Shown: positions 10,038 to 23,788, counted from the stretch's first letter. The stretch: 64,000 nucleotides of DNA from Acanthochlamys bracteata (GCA_019914995.1 CM034140.1:6742026-6806025), one strand, 5' to 3'. Notes: generated from the letters alone by a model not told the origin. A program made the numbers and translations.

Positions 10038-13000
10038 CTATCCGCCTATCCTTGATAGCAGGAAAATACGTTCTCGAGGATCAGGTTTAGGTGGTGCTTT
10101 GGCAATATCCTGATGTCTTGATGCTTTTTGTAATTTGTTCTTTGCTTCTCTTACTTCATTGCACGCTCTATCTAACATTCCTAGAAAATCCCGCACAATA
10201 ACAAACAACCGCAAGCCCTCATCCTTCGATGAATTTCCATGGAAGTAGTCAATCGTTGCTTTTACCAATGCTCTTATTGCATTTTCTTCTTCTAGTAAAG
10301 CAGTGACCTCACTCTCAGCATGTTCTACAAAAGAGTTTAGTGAGCCGTGGAAGCCACTTTCTTCTTCCTGACTCCTCATATCTTTGTTAAGGAATTCCTT
10401 GGTTTTAACCAATCTATGGCTTAGATTCGCAACCATGCTTCTTAAAACGTCAGAGTCCAGAGTAGCTGCCTTCTTCACATTCTCAAGCTCATAACCTAAG
10501 CCAGAAACCACTTTAAGACCCAAGCTGCAGTAATATTCTTCGGATTCCTCAGTGACATCATCACCAATGTCAGAATTCAGGCTTGAAGTTGTCAAGCTTG
10601 AGATACTTCTATGTTCTCTAGCCACACGTGCTGCACGAATTCCTTCAGACCTGATGATTTCTTGAACTACAAAGTGCAACAATGTTGTCTTCCCATCAGT
10701 ACCTTTCACATCTGCCAACTTCAAAAGTGTGTCAAGCTTGAAAGCCTGTGCACCTCCACGGAAGGTGCCATCATTCATCCGATTGCCAGTTTTAAGGACA
10801 GCTTCTAATAACTTCAAGAATAGACGACTGTGTTTCAGTTCGTCACAAGCAACCTGCTTACAAGTGAAGATTACATCAGACTAAACAAGAACACACAGAC
10901 TAAACAACATGTATGCACATGCTTACAAGTCTCCTTTAATATTTTAAGAAAAAAGACACGAGGGATTTTATAGCTTTAAACCATGAAATATTCATACAAA
11001 AGGAGCAGAATGGACATCATTTATCATGAAACTAGCCTCGTGGATTGGTAGCCAATATAAAGGAGCATTTTCACATCCTTCAGTTCCTGGTCAGTAACAT
11101 CCAGCGAAGCCTCATATCCTTAAAACCATTACAAGTGCTCAAATTGCGTCTGGCATTGCTTGCCGAAGTTACTTTGTTAGGTATCCTTAAACTATTCGAA
11201 GCACTGAAACATATTTATTTATACAAAGATGCATTACAAAGATCACATACCCTGAAATAAATATCCAACAACAAAGGTGAAGAGCAGGGTAGAAGGTCAT
11301 TGAAAAAGACATAAAGACTTAAGGACTGTAGTCATAGGTTTCCTAGTGAGTCATAAGAATAATCAGTTTCACAGCTTCTTCTGCTTACCAAGTTCATAGT
11401 CTCTAAAATGTAGCAATCAGAAAGACAGAAGAATAGGAAAACAGTATATGACAGACATTGGAATTAGGAATAAGAGGAATAACTTGCCTTCAAAGTTGCA
11501 AATGACTCCTTAACTTCAGAGACATCCTCCTCAAGAGTTTGCATGAATAGCAATGCTTCCATCCTCTTATAAGCAAAAGGAATATCTACAATTGATTTGA
11601 GGAACTGCTCTGCAGGGCCAAGCTGGGCCAACTCACCACAGTATAGCCGTAGTTTTAGCTCCTCGTCTGGAGTTGGAGACATTCTCAACAATGTTTGGAG
11701 GAGCGCATTGGGAAGCTCATTTCCTAATGGCAAAGTGGATAGCATATTAATGAACTTAGCAAGGTAAAATGAAGCCAACAACATCAGTTTAAAACTAGGT
11801 ACAAACTACAAAACAATATGCAAGTAACCAAAAGTTACAAGGGCATGGTTTACAAATACAAAATAGCCATCACAATAACTAGATATAGAGCAGTAACCTT
11901 TGGTTGCTATACTTGTAGTTAAGAACTAAGAAAGTTGCATGTAACTCAATACATGCAGAGGTTTTCTTTGACTTTATGGCAAACCATAATCAATTTAGAC
12001 TTTCATAAATATTATTTCAATCCAAATGCAACTACTTACCTTCTGTAAGTGCTTCACAGACTTCTTCTATTTTCACATTAAGTGCTTTGATAGAGATTGC
12101 CAGATTCTGTGCCTTCTTGTTATCAAGAAGATGGATGAATTGACTAGAAGTATCACTCGACAAAGATTCCTTCTTTGCATCAGTCTTCTTTTTTTCAGCA
12201 CTATAACCAAATAGACTTTCTATCATCTCCTCATTGAACCTGTTACACAATCTATCAGCTTCATGGGAAAAACAGAATGCTACAAGCTGATAAAAGATTA
12301 AGAACTATGTCAAAAAACATACTGGAAGGAACCTGCTTTTAACTGATTCCAAACCATAGACTCATCAGGATTAGCAAGTACTTTATCCCAAAATAATGGC
12401 TTCAGCTTTGTTTTTAAACCACCTGCATCATTAGTTGGATCTCCTTTCTGACCTGGTCCAAAAGGTGATCGGACAGCTCTCAAGCCCATAGGCGGTGGAC
12501 GAGGAGGAACAGCACCTTTTGGTGGTGGTGGTGGAGGTGTAGAATTGATGCTTATACGGGGTGCAACTGACGGTGGCTGAGCTGGCGGAGCAGGTGGAGG
12601 AGCATTCTTCTTGGCTTGAGCAGGCGGAGGAGGAGGTGCCAGTGGTGGAGTTGCAGGAGAACTGCTAGGCATATTAGGCTGAGTTGAAGCTATATCAGCT
12701 GGTGCAGATTCATTTTGCCCTGAGCTCATCTCAATAGATACAACACCAGCTTTTGGAGATGTACTGTTTTTCAATGACAGGGATCCAAGTTTATCCATAG
12801 TAATGGAATTGGTATATCCAAAAGACTTTGTCAATGAACCTGAAAAGTTAGACAGTTCAAACAATTAGGAGGTTGAAAGTGGTCTCACATTCTAAAGAAA
12901 CAAGTACAATCTATACCAGAAGCATTGCTTAAGCTCAAAAGGGGTCTGTCATCTCTTTGCCAATTTTCTGAGTAATTCTTCCTTCTACAGCACTTATAAT

Positions 13001-15057
13001 AGCAAAAAAAGACAGATGCGACTAAAAGAGATGTCGTCATTGCTGTGACAACCACTGCAATGACAATTGACTTATTGCTCTCATTTCGCTTGGTTGATGG
13101 TCGAACTGGAGCTTCATCTGGACTTGAATTATCTGTTTCTGGAAGGTCACTGATAGGAGTTGGGTTCCAAACAAAGGGATTAGGAGACGGTGAGCTAAAA
13201 ACTGTAGGTTCAGAAGATAATGCAGCATCATGAGGTGGTTGAACTCCTGATTCTGGATATTCAGTTAATCCTAGTGGTGCTGGAGCATCAGTAAGAGCTA
13301 CACCAGGGGATTGGACTGGTGAAGGACCAGTGAATGCTTTCGGTGACGACACTCTTGTGTGAAGCACTGGAGCAGGAGCAGGGGACATAAGTCTACCAGG
13401 TTGCCCAGCAAGGTGCCGTCTTCTTACAGTATTCCTCTCAAAAAATGACTTCACATGCTCAGCATAATAAGTATACTTCTTTTTCCCACAAATTATTACC
13501 CTTCCAATTGAATATAAGTGAGAACCTATTGTGTACATGCCATCTAAATCTGCATACTCGGGAGAAACTACATCTGAACTTTCAGCACCTTCTTTCAGAT
13601 TTAGTGGATCCAGTCTATACTGTATCAAAATTGGCTCCTTCTGGAAAAAATCATATGAGAAACCAAAGATTAAAACCGTAGAACAGAAGGATAACATGTT
13701 AAAAGTATCTGCTTCTGCTTCAACCAGATCTTTCTAATGCTTAATTCAGTACTCTAAAGTGGAACTCAGCAAAGTAGTTTCTTCGAAGAAAAGAAAATTA
13801 GTTAATGCTAATAGCAAAGGAAGTTGTGAGACTAGAGAAAATTATCTGTAGCATACACAGTAGATTGTTAGAGGATTATAAAGACGACAAGAGTTTGAGA
13901 AACTTATAATAAGAGGAAACAAAATCACAGAAGTAGAGCAACTTAACATACTGAGTTGCCTTTCTGCTTGCACATTCCTCCTGAAGCAGACAGAATTTGG
14001 TAGTCATTCTCATTTCCGATTTTTGAAACATAGCTTGATATGCTTCCTATCTTGACTTTTTACCACCCTAACTTTATTAAGATTGGCTAGATACACTTAT
14101 TCTTACATTGTGTCTGTTAAAGAACATAGGAAGATGGATGCAAACAGTGACAGCTAACCTCACAACCAGGAAACTCTCAAACTCAGTAATCAGGCATTTA
14201 GCGTCACTTGTGTTGGATGATAAACACAGAATGATAATACAAGTTAACAACCAGCCATCAGAACCATGCTGGCAAGTAAACTACCAAGTACATGAACATA
14301 CAATTTAATTTGCAACGATGCATGCATACTCAGAAGATTGTTACGGTAAAGACATCAAGTGAGCTTTACTTTCTAACTGGCCGAAATATTGTTAAATGGA
14401 ATGGAGCAGCTATCCAGTGCAACAATACCTAAGGTTGTTAGGTGGGGTCGGAAAAATACCTATTCCATACTATCAGTAAGTCTCTTTTTTATGTTTGCAC
14501 AATGTTTTCACATTCACTGGTTACTCTTTCTGCCCTCCACATCTTCTGACCGCAACAAGAAACTGCTCTCAGCATTTTAAACTCATTGCTGATGTTCCAT
14601 CTAATTCAAGGACGAATTTCGTTACACTCATTGCCATCATGCAGATCTAACCAGGATACAATTCCTACCAAATATCCCATATAATAAATCTCAAAATGAG
14701 GCTATAATACTAATCATGGACGACGAGGAAAATAAAAGTATATCTTGAAACCACCCTGTCTTCAAGGTCAAATAATGCTTAAGAAATTTAGTCCACGTAT
14801 CCAAATGGATAGCAATTCACCTATACAACATTGCCCCTTAAAGAGTACCGAAAGTGTGACTTGCGAGCATGAAATAAAATCAAATTTACCTCATTCTCAT
14901 TGCTATCCGAAGAAGCTGGTGCCGTAGAATCCCCAGTACCCAAGAACAAAACCCCTGTTCTATGCCGTCCGCCGGAGCCTCTTGGCATTATAATGAGTGT
15001 GATAATGCAGATAATTACAAAACAACCTCTTCTAAAATTCATCTTTCTTCTCACCAT
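10038..15057 (-). CDS. Group I formin (signal peptide, TM, FH1, FH2), six exons
   Basis: Membrane-anchored formin that nucleates and elongates actin filaments next to the plasma membrane. Exons: 15057-14890, 13640-12917, 12839-12323, 12239-12040, 11723-11488, 10853-10038; all phases agree and give about 886 residues. Order: signal peptide (res 10-30), extracellular region rich in Pro and Ser, transmembrane helix about res 248-271 followed by CCRRK, FH1 with runs of 5-6 prolines (about 361-417), then FH2 from LKPLFWDKV (about 440) through NALLQTLLRMSPTPDEE, FLKLLEAVLKTGNRMN and SKDEGLRLFVIVRDFL. Two oddities: the intron after 11488 begins with GC (AAG|GCAAGT), and the last codons appear shifted by one base (see findings). 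A missed small exon in the 1.2-kb first intron cannot be excluded. In Arabidopsis FH5 (At5g54650) is the positional candidate, but the extracellular part does not look like FH5 to me, so I name no member. Confidence 0.93.
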
Positions 15058-16847
15058 GTTGGATAAAGAGAAGAGGGGAAGAAAAGCTCCTATTCCTTCG
15101 ATCTCATTGGAATATTACTCTATGTTCCAAAAATTCACTCTCCAATATAATCATGAATTCCCAAAGTAATTCCAAAATCAACCGCGTGGATCGCACTCAA
15201 TTGTAATTCGAAACCGAAATCAAAGACCAAAAAACGGTTGCAAAATTTTGTCGGCAATAAAAGCTCGATCGAGAATTGATTCACATTGTCAAAAGACCTT
15301 CCGCTGACCTAAAGGAGATCTCAAATATCTTTCCATTCGTTTAAATTTTTCCTCAAATAAACTCAAAAAATTTCTTGATATTGAACCAGTTTCAGCTATA
15401 AACCATCTACAATCAATCAACAGATTGATAAATGGAAACAAAAACTGAAATCCTCACAAAATGATCTTTTTATTGAGCTAGATTCAGCTAAAGAATCTGG
15501 AACCAAGAGATTGATCAAAATCTCGAGTTGAATTTCGATTTCTGTTCCTTTATTTCCTGGGAAACAAAAGAATTTTTTTCTTTCAATTAGAAGGCGTAAA
15601 AATGGTGAAGACGCGGGAGAATAGAAACGCGTGGGGGACGAGATTAGACCCACCACCGGACGGCATGATTCGCTACTCAAAAACATTCGCAGATTGAAAA
15701 TTCATCGAATTAAAAATGAGATTTCCAATGGATAGACGACACGTATACATTTTAATAAAGTCTGATTACGGAAATGGATATGGTTGGGTAATTAAGGTGT
15801 TGGGTGTTATAATTTATACACTGATATAATCGAGATAGGTACCGGAATCCGACGTGAGCACAGACAACGATCCGAGATAATTGGCCGAAATATTAGTCCG
15901 ATTGTCCTGATTACTTAAACTATAAATTTTGTTATAAAATGTTAATTAGTGAGTACACTATCGGACAACACGTTCGCTTCCAACAATTCGGTCTGATAAA
16001 CTGGTCGGTTGACTTTTTGGAGTCAAATCTTTTAGTAGTCTCTTCCTAATCCTGTGTATTATTTTTCGAAACTGATGTATGTTGTCAACAGGCAACAGCT
16101 ACGAAACATATCCAACTCAGCACTATCTTCCCTGAAAGAAAAAAAAACTTATTAAATAGAGAGTTAACTATATAATTTGTTTTTAATCTGAAATTATTAT
16201 CAAGCAAATTTCACTTAGTTCAATTTACATGTGAAGAAGTGATTCTAAATTGATTTCTAAAACATGTGTTCTTAAAAAAATATTAACTAGAAAATAAATT
16301 TTTAAAATTAAATATAAAAATTTATTCAAATTAAAATGTTTTTTGAAAAGTTATATTCGGAATCATTTTTTCACACAAATAAACAAACTCTTACCCTTAC
16401 ACATTAATAGGCTCTAATTTTCTCTTTGAGTTTATATATATGTATGTATATATTTATTTGAGTAGATGTTGATAAAAATTTAGGCACTCTCTCCCTATTG
16501 CTCAGAGTTTTAATATCCAGACCTATGGAGCGTTGGGAGTGCTTATAAAAAAATTTTCTAAAAAAAATATTTTTATTATACTTTAAAATAAATAATTTTT
16601 TTATTTCAAAAAATAATAATAAATAATAATAAATTTTACGAAATAAACTTTTTTTATATTTTTAAAAGTTTAACTAAATTTTATAAAATATTATAAAAAA
16701 ATTATTAAAAAATATGAAGTTTAAAAATTGAAAAGTACTTTTGAAAAATACTCTCTCAAACTCAACCTAATAGTTATATAAAAGTGTAGCTCATATAAAA
16801 ATTCTAACCCCATAAGAATTTGTGAAGTCGATTGTATGTCCAGTGTA
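15058..16847. other. Formin upstream region and AT-rich repeats
   Basis: Positions 15058-15690 are the likely 5' leader and promoter of the formin gene; an open stretch at 15417-15686 (minus) has no recognisable domain. From 15780 to 16440 there is unmatched spacer. Positions 16500-16770 look like another AT-rich inverted-repeat element of the same general sort as the one at 16848, but its ends are not sharp. Confidence 0.35.
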
Positions 16848-17088
16848 GAGCCCGTTTGGTATTGCCTTCGAAAAAAGCAATTGTTTAATTTTTTATTTCA
16901 CATTTAATATATTTTATAAATATATTTATTTAAAATTTTAAAAAGTGTAAAAAATTTCTATATAGTGAAATTTTTTACATATTATTATTTTTTTTAGAAA
17001 TAAAATAAATAAAAACTTATTTTATAAAAAGATAAAAGTATCTTTTATTATAAAAAAATTCTATTTAATAAACACTTCTAAACGACTC
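16848..17088. repeat. AT-rich MITE-like element (family C)
   Basis: About 241 bases, very AT-rich inside, with GC-richer imperfect inverted ends: left GAGCCCGTTTGGTATTG, right (reverse complement) GAGTCGTTTAGAAGTG. The same kind of end pair (CGTTTGGAGTG...) recurs near 33812-34035 and 40724-40973. No target duplication could be fixed, so the superfamily is open. Confidence 0.4.
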
Positions 17089-17434
17089 CTGCATCTGCAT
17101 GCTACCTGCGAGGAGGGTACTGTTTAGTCCACATTACTTGCCAAACTACCAGCATGCATGAGAAATATTTACTATATAGCTTGCAAATAATTAAGTTTGG
17201 AACAAATCTGCAATATTTCCAAAAACTAAGAAAAGAAATCTGATAAATTATAAAATGGAAAGTAAGGATTCCATGGAAGATATTTTAGGTTATAATAGAT
17301 TCAGTAAACAATGAAACCAATTTCATCTATAAATATTACATTCCAGATATGTGCAGATTGACGATTGCAAACTACTCTAGCAGGTTCCAAACAATGTTTA
17401 TGTTTAGAGTTTGGAGCATCTGAGAAGAACGTGA

Positions 17435-17710
17435 ATGGATCAAATTATATACACATCAGTACAACCATGGGAACTACATAGAACGACCGAGGATCTAAGA
17501 CATCAGTTCAAAAAGTTAAAAGAAATCAACGAAGAACAATTGAAGCTGCAAGCAGCTCGTGAATTCTTCCATGAAGCAGATCGCATTGCTCGTTTTGGAA
17601 CAAATCCTGTCTATGTTGGAAAAACGGTTCTGTTTGTTGATAGGATAGCAATCTTTGAACAGTCAGGAAGCGAGAAAGAAATGACTGTAGATACAGTTAT
17701 TCGCTTCTAG
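17435..17710 (+). other. Unrecognised 91-codon open frame
   Basis: A Glu/Lys/Gln-rich, mainly helical 91-residue frame, with ...EINEEQLKLQAAREFFHEAD and ...RFGTNPVYVGKTVLFVDRIAIFE as its most protein-like parts. It ends 46 bases from the convergent stop of the reductase. Composition is more gene-like than the flanks, but I do not recognise the family. It could be an exon of a decayed gene, a short orphan gene, or chance. Confidence 0.2.
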
Positions 17711-17756
17711 GAACTATGCAACACCAAACCGTTTTGCTCAGTGACTTCTTCAAGCT

Positions 17757-20700
17757 TCAATTCGGTTGCAGAGGCTGGAGAAAGCTGCACTGGATGCACT
17801 TTTCAATAGTCTCGTTCACAATGTTGCTTATATCATGCTTGAACTCGAACCCCAAGTCAATTAACTTTTTAGAAGAGATCTGTGGATACTTGGGATCAGC
17901 ATCATTCATGTCTTCTGTAAACCTGTGCAACCTCAAAAGAAGCAAAATCATAAACCGACTCGAAACCTTTCTTACATGAAACAGCTGAAGAAATAGGTTT
18001 GGTTCATATGAGCATGAGCTTAATTACCTTGTTGAATCAAAAGGAGGGTACTCTTTTGATAAATATTCGAAGAGTTGAACAGCAGAGCAACTACCGGTTG
18101 CACAAATATATTTGCCCTCTGCTTCTGCATGCTCCATGAGGAATATGTGTGAATCGCATATATCTTCAATGTGCACTAATGGGAATGACCCCAATCTAGA
18201 GTGCACTGACTTCAGTACATTGTAGTATATAGAATCGCCTGAATAAGGGTAATTCAATGTTCCTCACAAACTTAATAGCGTACTGACAATAACCAACTGC
18301 ACTCAACATCGGCAACTAAAGACACTGGCCCTGTGGACTCTTTCCTCTAAAGCGTGATGGACCAAAATCAACTGTAGTAATACTGTTGGTAAATTTTCTC
18401 TTATCTGCCAACTTACAATCACATGTTGTTAGCCCTCACCACTAATAATTGTCTACAATTATCCTACTTCAAAATAAGATTCCTCTTTATTATTATACTT
18501 GGCTACTAGACTTGGTCGGCCAGCCGGTCACTAGCTAGTTTGAATTTTACCTGGAATACCACTGTGTTTCCTATGTATATATAACCTAAATCTATTATGT
18601 ACTAGTTTAAGAACAAAATGGTAATCTTATATCTCTAAGTTCAATAATTTACATTTTGGAAGAAATATGACATAATAGTAAAACATCTCCAAAGGTTTAA
18701 GCTAGCATTGTAAGATGTACAACAGTAAATAAAATAAAGGTTCAGACTTACAGTATCTACACGTAACCAGAACAAGCACAAAGCTCTGATACAAACTAGC
18801 AAAGATGCAAAGAAAGAACTAGAGAAGACCAGACATAATATTATAAGAAAAAAGTTAGATGTTTTATGCTTCGATCCCTCTCACCACAAAGGTTACAAGC
18901 ATATATATATATATATAAATATATTAGGAAACCCAGTGACGTTCCAAATAAGATCCAAACTAGCTAATACCCAACCAAACCTAAAGGACAGGTACAATAA
19001 AGAAAAAATCTTATCTTAAAGTACATTATTTAAACAAGTATTAATGGTGAGGGTCTATTACATGTGAGTGTGAGTTGGCAGCAAAAAATTGGATCTAACA
19101 ACAATATTGCTGCAGTTGGCTCTGATCCCATCACATGCTAAATATTCCATATTACTTCATCAAAGTTCAATCATAATAGTTAAACCGAGTTATTACTAGC
19201 TTTAGTAGCATTAAAAATAACTTGTAGCATTTTCATGTTACTTTTATCATAGAAGCTCTCACATTATACCCATTATAGTTCAAAACTGCGACTTATCAAA
19301 ACATGAGAGACTGATTTTTTCGTTCCAACTATTTGTAGGTGAATATCACCTCCAACTAAAATCATTTGCATGTCAAACTTAAATCCCAACTAGCACCACA
19401 GAGTACAACTTTAAAAGTGAACTTGTCTAAAATTATGTGTTGATTAAAAGCTGCATCTTGATTCGGTTCAACTTTAAGCATGCTTGCTTAAAGTTAAACT
19501 TTGGGAGCATGAATCCGTACTTAGATTAGCATGCCAACATTATTGCTACTTAATAAGTATCATGAAATAACGTTTACACATCTCAACCATAATAACGGTT
19601 CAAGTTCTGGAAATTCAACTTTAGGTAGGAATGGTACAATCTTAGCTAGACAGACTTGGATTAAGTTGTACTACTGATGCAAAAAGTTCTCCCAAGTGTT
19701 TGCGAAAGAAAGTACAACTTTAGGCACAATAGCTCAACACAACACTTATCTAAATTGGATTCAAGACTCTATTCAAGATTCAAATCCAAGAGGCTGTCAC
19801 CACTCTTGAGGGACTAATATTTTTGGTATCCACCAGAATAACGTGCCACATATTTAACAATATGGATCCTACACAAATCTAGTGCTAATTCCTAGAAGGA
19901 GAATCTCAATTACAACCTTGTTGTGCCATGTGGAGCAAGTAACCTTCTGCTGCTCTAGGAAATATAATGAAGTAAAGATCAGTAGCTAAGATGTTGGCAA
20001 TAGGCCAGCAGCCATTTTTACTATCCTATCGGCAAGATGAACACTCGTAGAAAGAATAAGGTGTTTTTATGGGCAAAAATGGAAAGGAGAAGTGTAAAGA
20101 AATTCAATTGATAGAACCTGTAATTGGTGATAGCAGAACTCGAACACTTGAAGGCACAGTTCGTGTAAGAAATGCACCAGCAACTGTTGGTGGGATGATT
20201 GATACCAGATTAATGCCCTTCTCCCTTGCAAATTCAAAGGCCTTTTGTTCCGTCATTAGTTTCAAGAGGATATATACCTATATACATAGTATAGAATCAA
20301 TACAACAAAAAGAAGTTCGAGCATTATCTTCTACAAAATTAAGAAAAACAAAAAGTTCTTGCATTCTTCTCGAACATGGCAATGATCAATAAAAATTGCT
20401 TTCGCATTGCTCAAATATGTTAATTATGAGAATATTAAACTTACCCAACCTGCAGGCTTTCTTTTCCAAACATCACCAGCTGATATAAGAGATGTCTCAT
20501 CAATAACCAATTTCTGTTGTCCTTTCTCATCTTTGCCAGTTATAGTACTGATTGAAGACGTAAAAACAACTCTCTTCACAGATCCAACTTTGCAGCAAGA
20601 TTGCAGAAGATTAGTGGTTCCTCTTATTGCTGGTTGCAGTATATTGGAATGGACATAGTCATCTTCAATCACATGATTGGCCTTTATTAGTGCAACAAAG

Positions 20701-23700
20701 ATCATAAGTGTTTTAAGAATTTCTTCTTTAAAGCACTACAAGTCACAAACAAATAGCCACTACAAGTTTAACGACCACTAGCATACTACATTATACTATG
20801 CTAGGCCATGTTTGGATTGACTTGGCATGGGAGAATTACAGAAGCTTAAATTCCAAATATGTATCCTGAGAAAGTAGACTAAATATGTTGCAGAAAAAGC
20901 GCCATAACTCACTTCACTGCTTGGGCATCCAAACATGACCTTATATAGTTAAACAACAACAACAACAAACCAAAAAAAAAGGAAGAAGATGAAGTATAAT
21001 TGCTTAGAAAAGAAATTTTAACAAAACATTCAAATACCTAAGCTTTCTTCAGGCAATGGGTTAATCATCATTGATGCTGCCACATGGAAAACTCCAACAC
21101 AACCCTTCACTGCCTCATCAAAGCTACCTTCCTTGTCCAAGTCAGCCTGGAAGACCTTCAGATGATCACAGGTATCCAAAGAGTAGAAAATACATGCAGC
21201 CTTTCCTAATTGCAAAGACACAAGATTATGGCCAGACAAAATTCACAGATTACTAGCAGAAAAAGAGTTGCTACACACCTCATGAATGCTTTAAGATGAG
21301 CAGTAACTTTCCCACTTGCTGTATGCAAGTTTGAAAAATAAGTAAATACATAGTGGTGTATATTGCTATAAAGGATCACAAGCTTTTTGTCAAAGACTCA
21401 ACTCAATCTACTCATAATACTGGCAAACTTTTAAGATTTACAAAAGAAAGGCTTGATCAAGCTTGTAGCTAACATCTAATTAGAATCTTAACAAGCTGCT
21501 CTTGAGGTTGTCATTTTCTAATTAATTATGCTATCGACTTCTGCTTACAACACCTAATCAAGTTTATTCATCGTAAAACAAAATAATTAAATTCTAGACG
21601 ATCTTATTGAAGAGCTGCTTAGCATGTAGGCACTTTCATTTACATCTTAGAGAAATTATTACATAGACCTGCTCTATAAACCAAACCAGTAGACAGTTAT
21701 ATTAAAACCAGCACTTCTTTAACGTAATGCGCACTTCAAAAAAGTGGACATTATAATTAAAGACTTTTCTAGCTAGTGGCTATACATCTTTACACTATTA
21801 CATTTATTGCTTCAAACCGATGCGTCTCGTCGTGGCAGATAAGGTCACCGGTCACGTGATATCTATGTGGGTGCTATGTGACGACAAAGACTTGGCAGAT
21901 AAGAACGAATCTGCCAACAGTTATTGATGTATTGGGTGGACAGGTGCATGTGACAGCCCCTGTGAGTGTTGATTTATGGTCCCACCATGCTTCGTTGCAA
22001 GAAAGTTTCGTGGGCAACATACATAATGACCAAAGTCTTTGCCATCATATGACACCCGCATAGACATCAAATGGCCTTTCCTGCCATGACGATCGTCTTT
22101 GAAGCTATAAATGTAATCATGCAAAGATAAAATTCTCTTAATTATTGTACATAAGTTTTATGTATGTCAGCCACTAGCTAGAAGAGTCTCTATCTGGACT
22201 ACAGAGACACATACATTCTATCTTTTATCCTAGAGCTCATCACTTGAAGCAATACTTCAAGCAATAGTTTATGGTCATAAGAACTACTTAGCCTGTAGAT
22301 TCATATAAAACTTCAGATTCAATTCTCCTACTTAAGTGTTACCACTTTGACCCTCCTACTTTCACATACTTTACTAATTTCAACAAATAAAATGGATCCT
22401 AGCAACTATTAGTGTCATACTAAATGCACTTATCATATCCCATTGTGTTCAATCAATTTTATATTCGCTTAAATATATTCTTGCCAATTGACGCCAACAC
22501 TCAAAATTGGACCATGCCTAATCCGAACATTAATACTCTCCATGTACAAAAGTATTAATGCAACAATGACAAGAAATTCTAGAATGAAGAACTTCAGAGT
22601 ACTCCTAATGCATGTTTGAAGCACGTATAGGTTTTCAGCAGTTCTTACATATGAGAGACCAAATTTATTGTACTACAACTATTCTTAAGAAGAAATTAAT
22701 TTGTCACTGAGGTCTAAAACCCTAATGCATCATGAACTTCATGTTCAACGAACATTTAATATAAAAGCAACCAAGCCAAGTCCTAATTCATGTCTAGAGT
22801 GAACTAGACATTCACGCGAATATCTAATTCTATTCACATGTAGCTCAGAACATTTAGCTGAAAACTAGATATTCATATGAACATCTAGTTATTCGACGCA
22901 TAAGTTACATCTTAGATAGGTTGTCATTCGACATGTAAGTCCCATCTTAGCTAAGTTGTCCAAAATTAACTGTCTGAAAGTTCCTCCAGAGAAACCGACC
23001 CTGTGATTATTGAAGATATGAAGTATAAGTGACACACCAATTAGAACAAGACTCCTGTAGATAAACGCATCTTAACTAATTACCACTAATTTCTTGTATT
23101 GCATTCCTCTACCGTGCACATGGTATTCCCTCCCAGTTCAGACTATTGAAGTTATCAACTGGATCAACAAGAACATGGGCCTTAGCTTGCTTATGTACCA
23201 GTGAAATTCTGGATATTGCCATCTCATCAAGAAAGACAAATTCTTCAGATTTCTTGTTGTCTATAAAGTTCATGTTGGATTAGACTTCCATTCAGAATTG
23301 AGAATGTCAAAAAATTTTGAATCACAGCAAGTATGACTTTCCAGGCTACATATGCTACTAAGAACAAAATGTATCCAAAATAAAAAAATGTTGACAAGAA
23401 AGTTACTAAATAGGAAGTTACTCAAAAGAGGATCACAAGCTCAGTCTCATCCTATTTTCCTCTCTATTAAAGTTACCTATACCACTTAAGGAAAAGGTAT
23501 GAACCAATGTTAAACTAATCTTGCGGAAAACGAAATATTTCTCAATCGAAGCAAAATGTTAACTATACCCAGGTCTCTAGCAGTGGCGTGAACAACATAT
23601 CCCTTCTTCAGCAGTGACTGCACAAGCCATGAACCGATGTATCCAGTAGCACCAGTTACACAGACCGCCGCACCGTTCTCCGGCTTCACCAGCAAATCAT

Positions 23701-23764
23701 CATCTTCACTAGCTGCAGTAGTAACCTTGAGGCTATTAGATCTCAACTTAGCTGCACTGGCCAT
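17757..23764 (-). CDS. NADPH-dependent reductase, DFR/BAN/CCR-like extended SDR (At4g27250-like), six exons
   Basis: Rossmann-fold reductase of the dihydroflavonol reductase/anthocyanidin reductase/cinnamoyl-CoA reductase superfamily; the substrate is unknown. Exons: 23764-23569, 21205-21038, 20725-20445, 20277-20118, 18238-18028, 17922-17757, giving 393 residues. Cofactor motif VTGATGYIG at res 36-44, [15 protein letters not shown] in exon 3, active-site YxxxK as Y217-ILL-K221 (YVLSK in most relatives), and C-terminal [15 protein letters not shown]. The closest recalled relative is Arabidopsis At4g27250 (shared [21 protein letters not shown]). I chose ATG 23764 for its GCCATGG context; 23788 is an in-frame alternative. 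Junction 2-3 is the weak point: the frame holds only if exon 3 begins at 20725, adding about 15 residues compared with relatives. Introns are long (2.4 and 1.9 kb). Confidence 0.88.
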
Positions 23765-23788
23765 GGCTGGGAGCATTAGAAGTAACAA

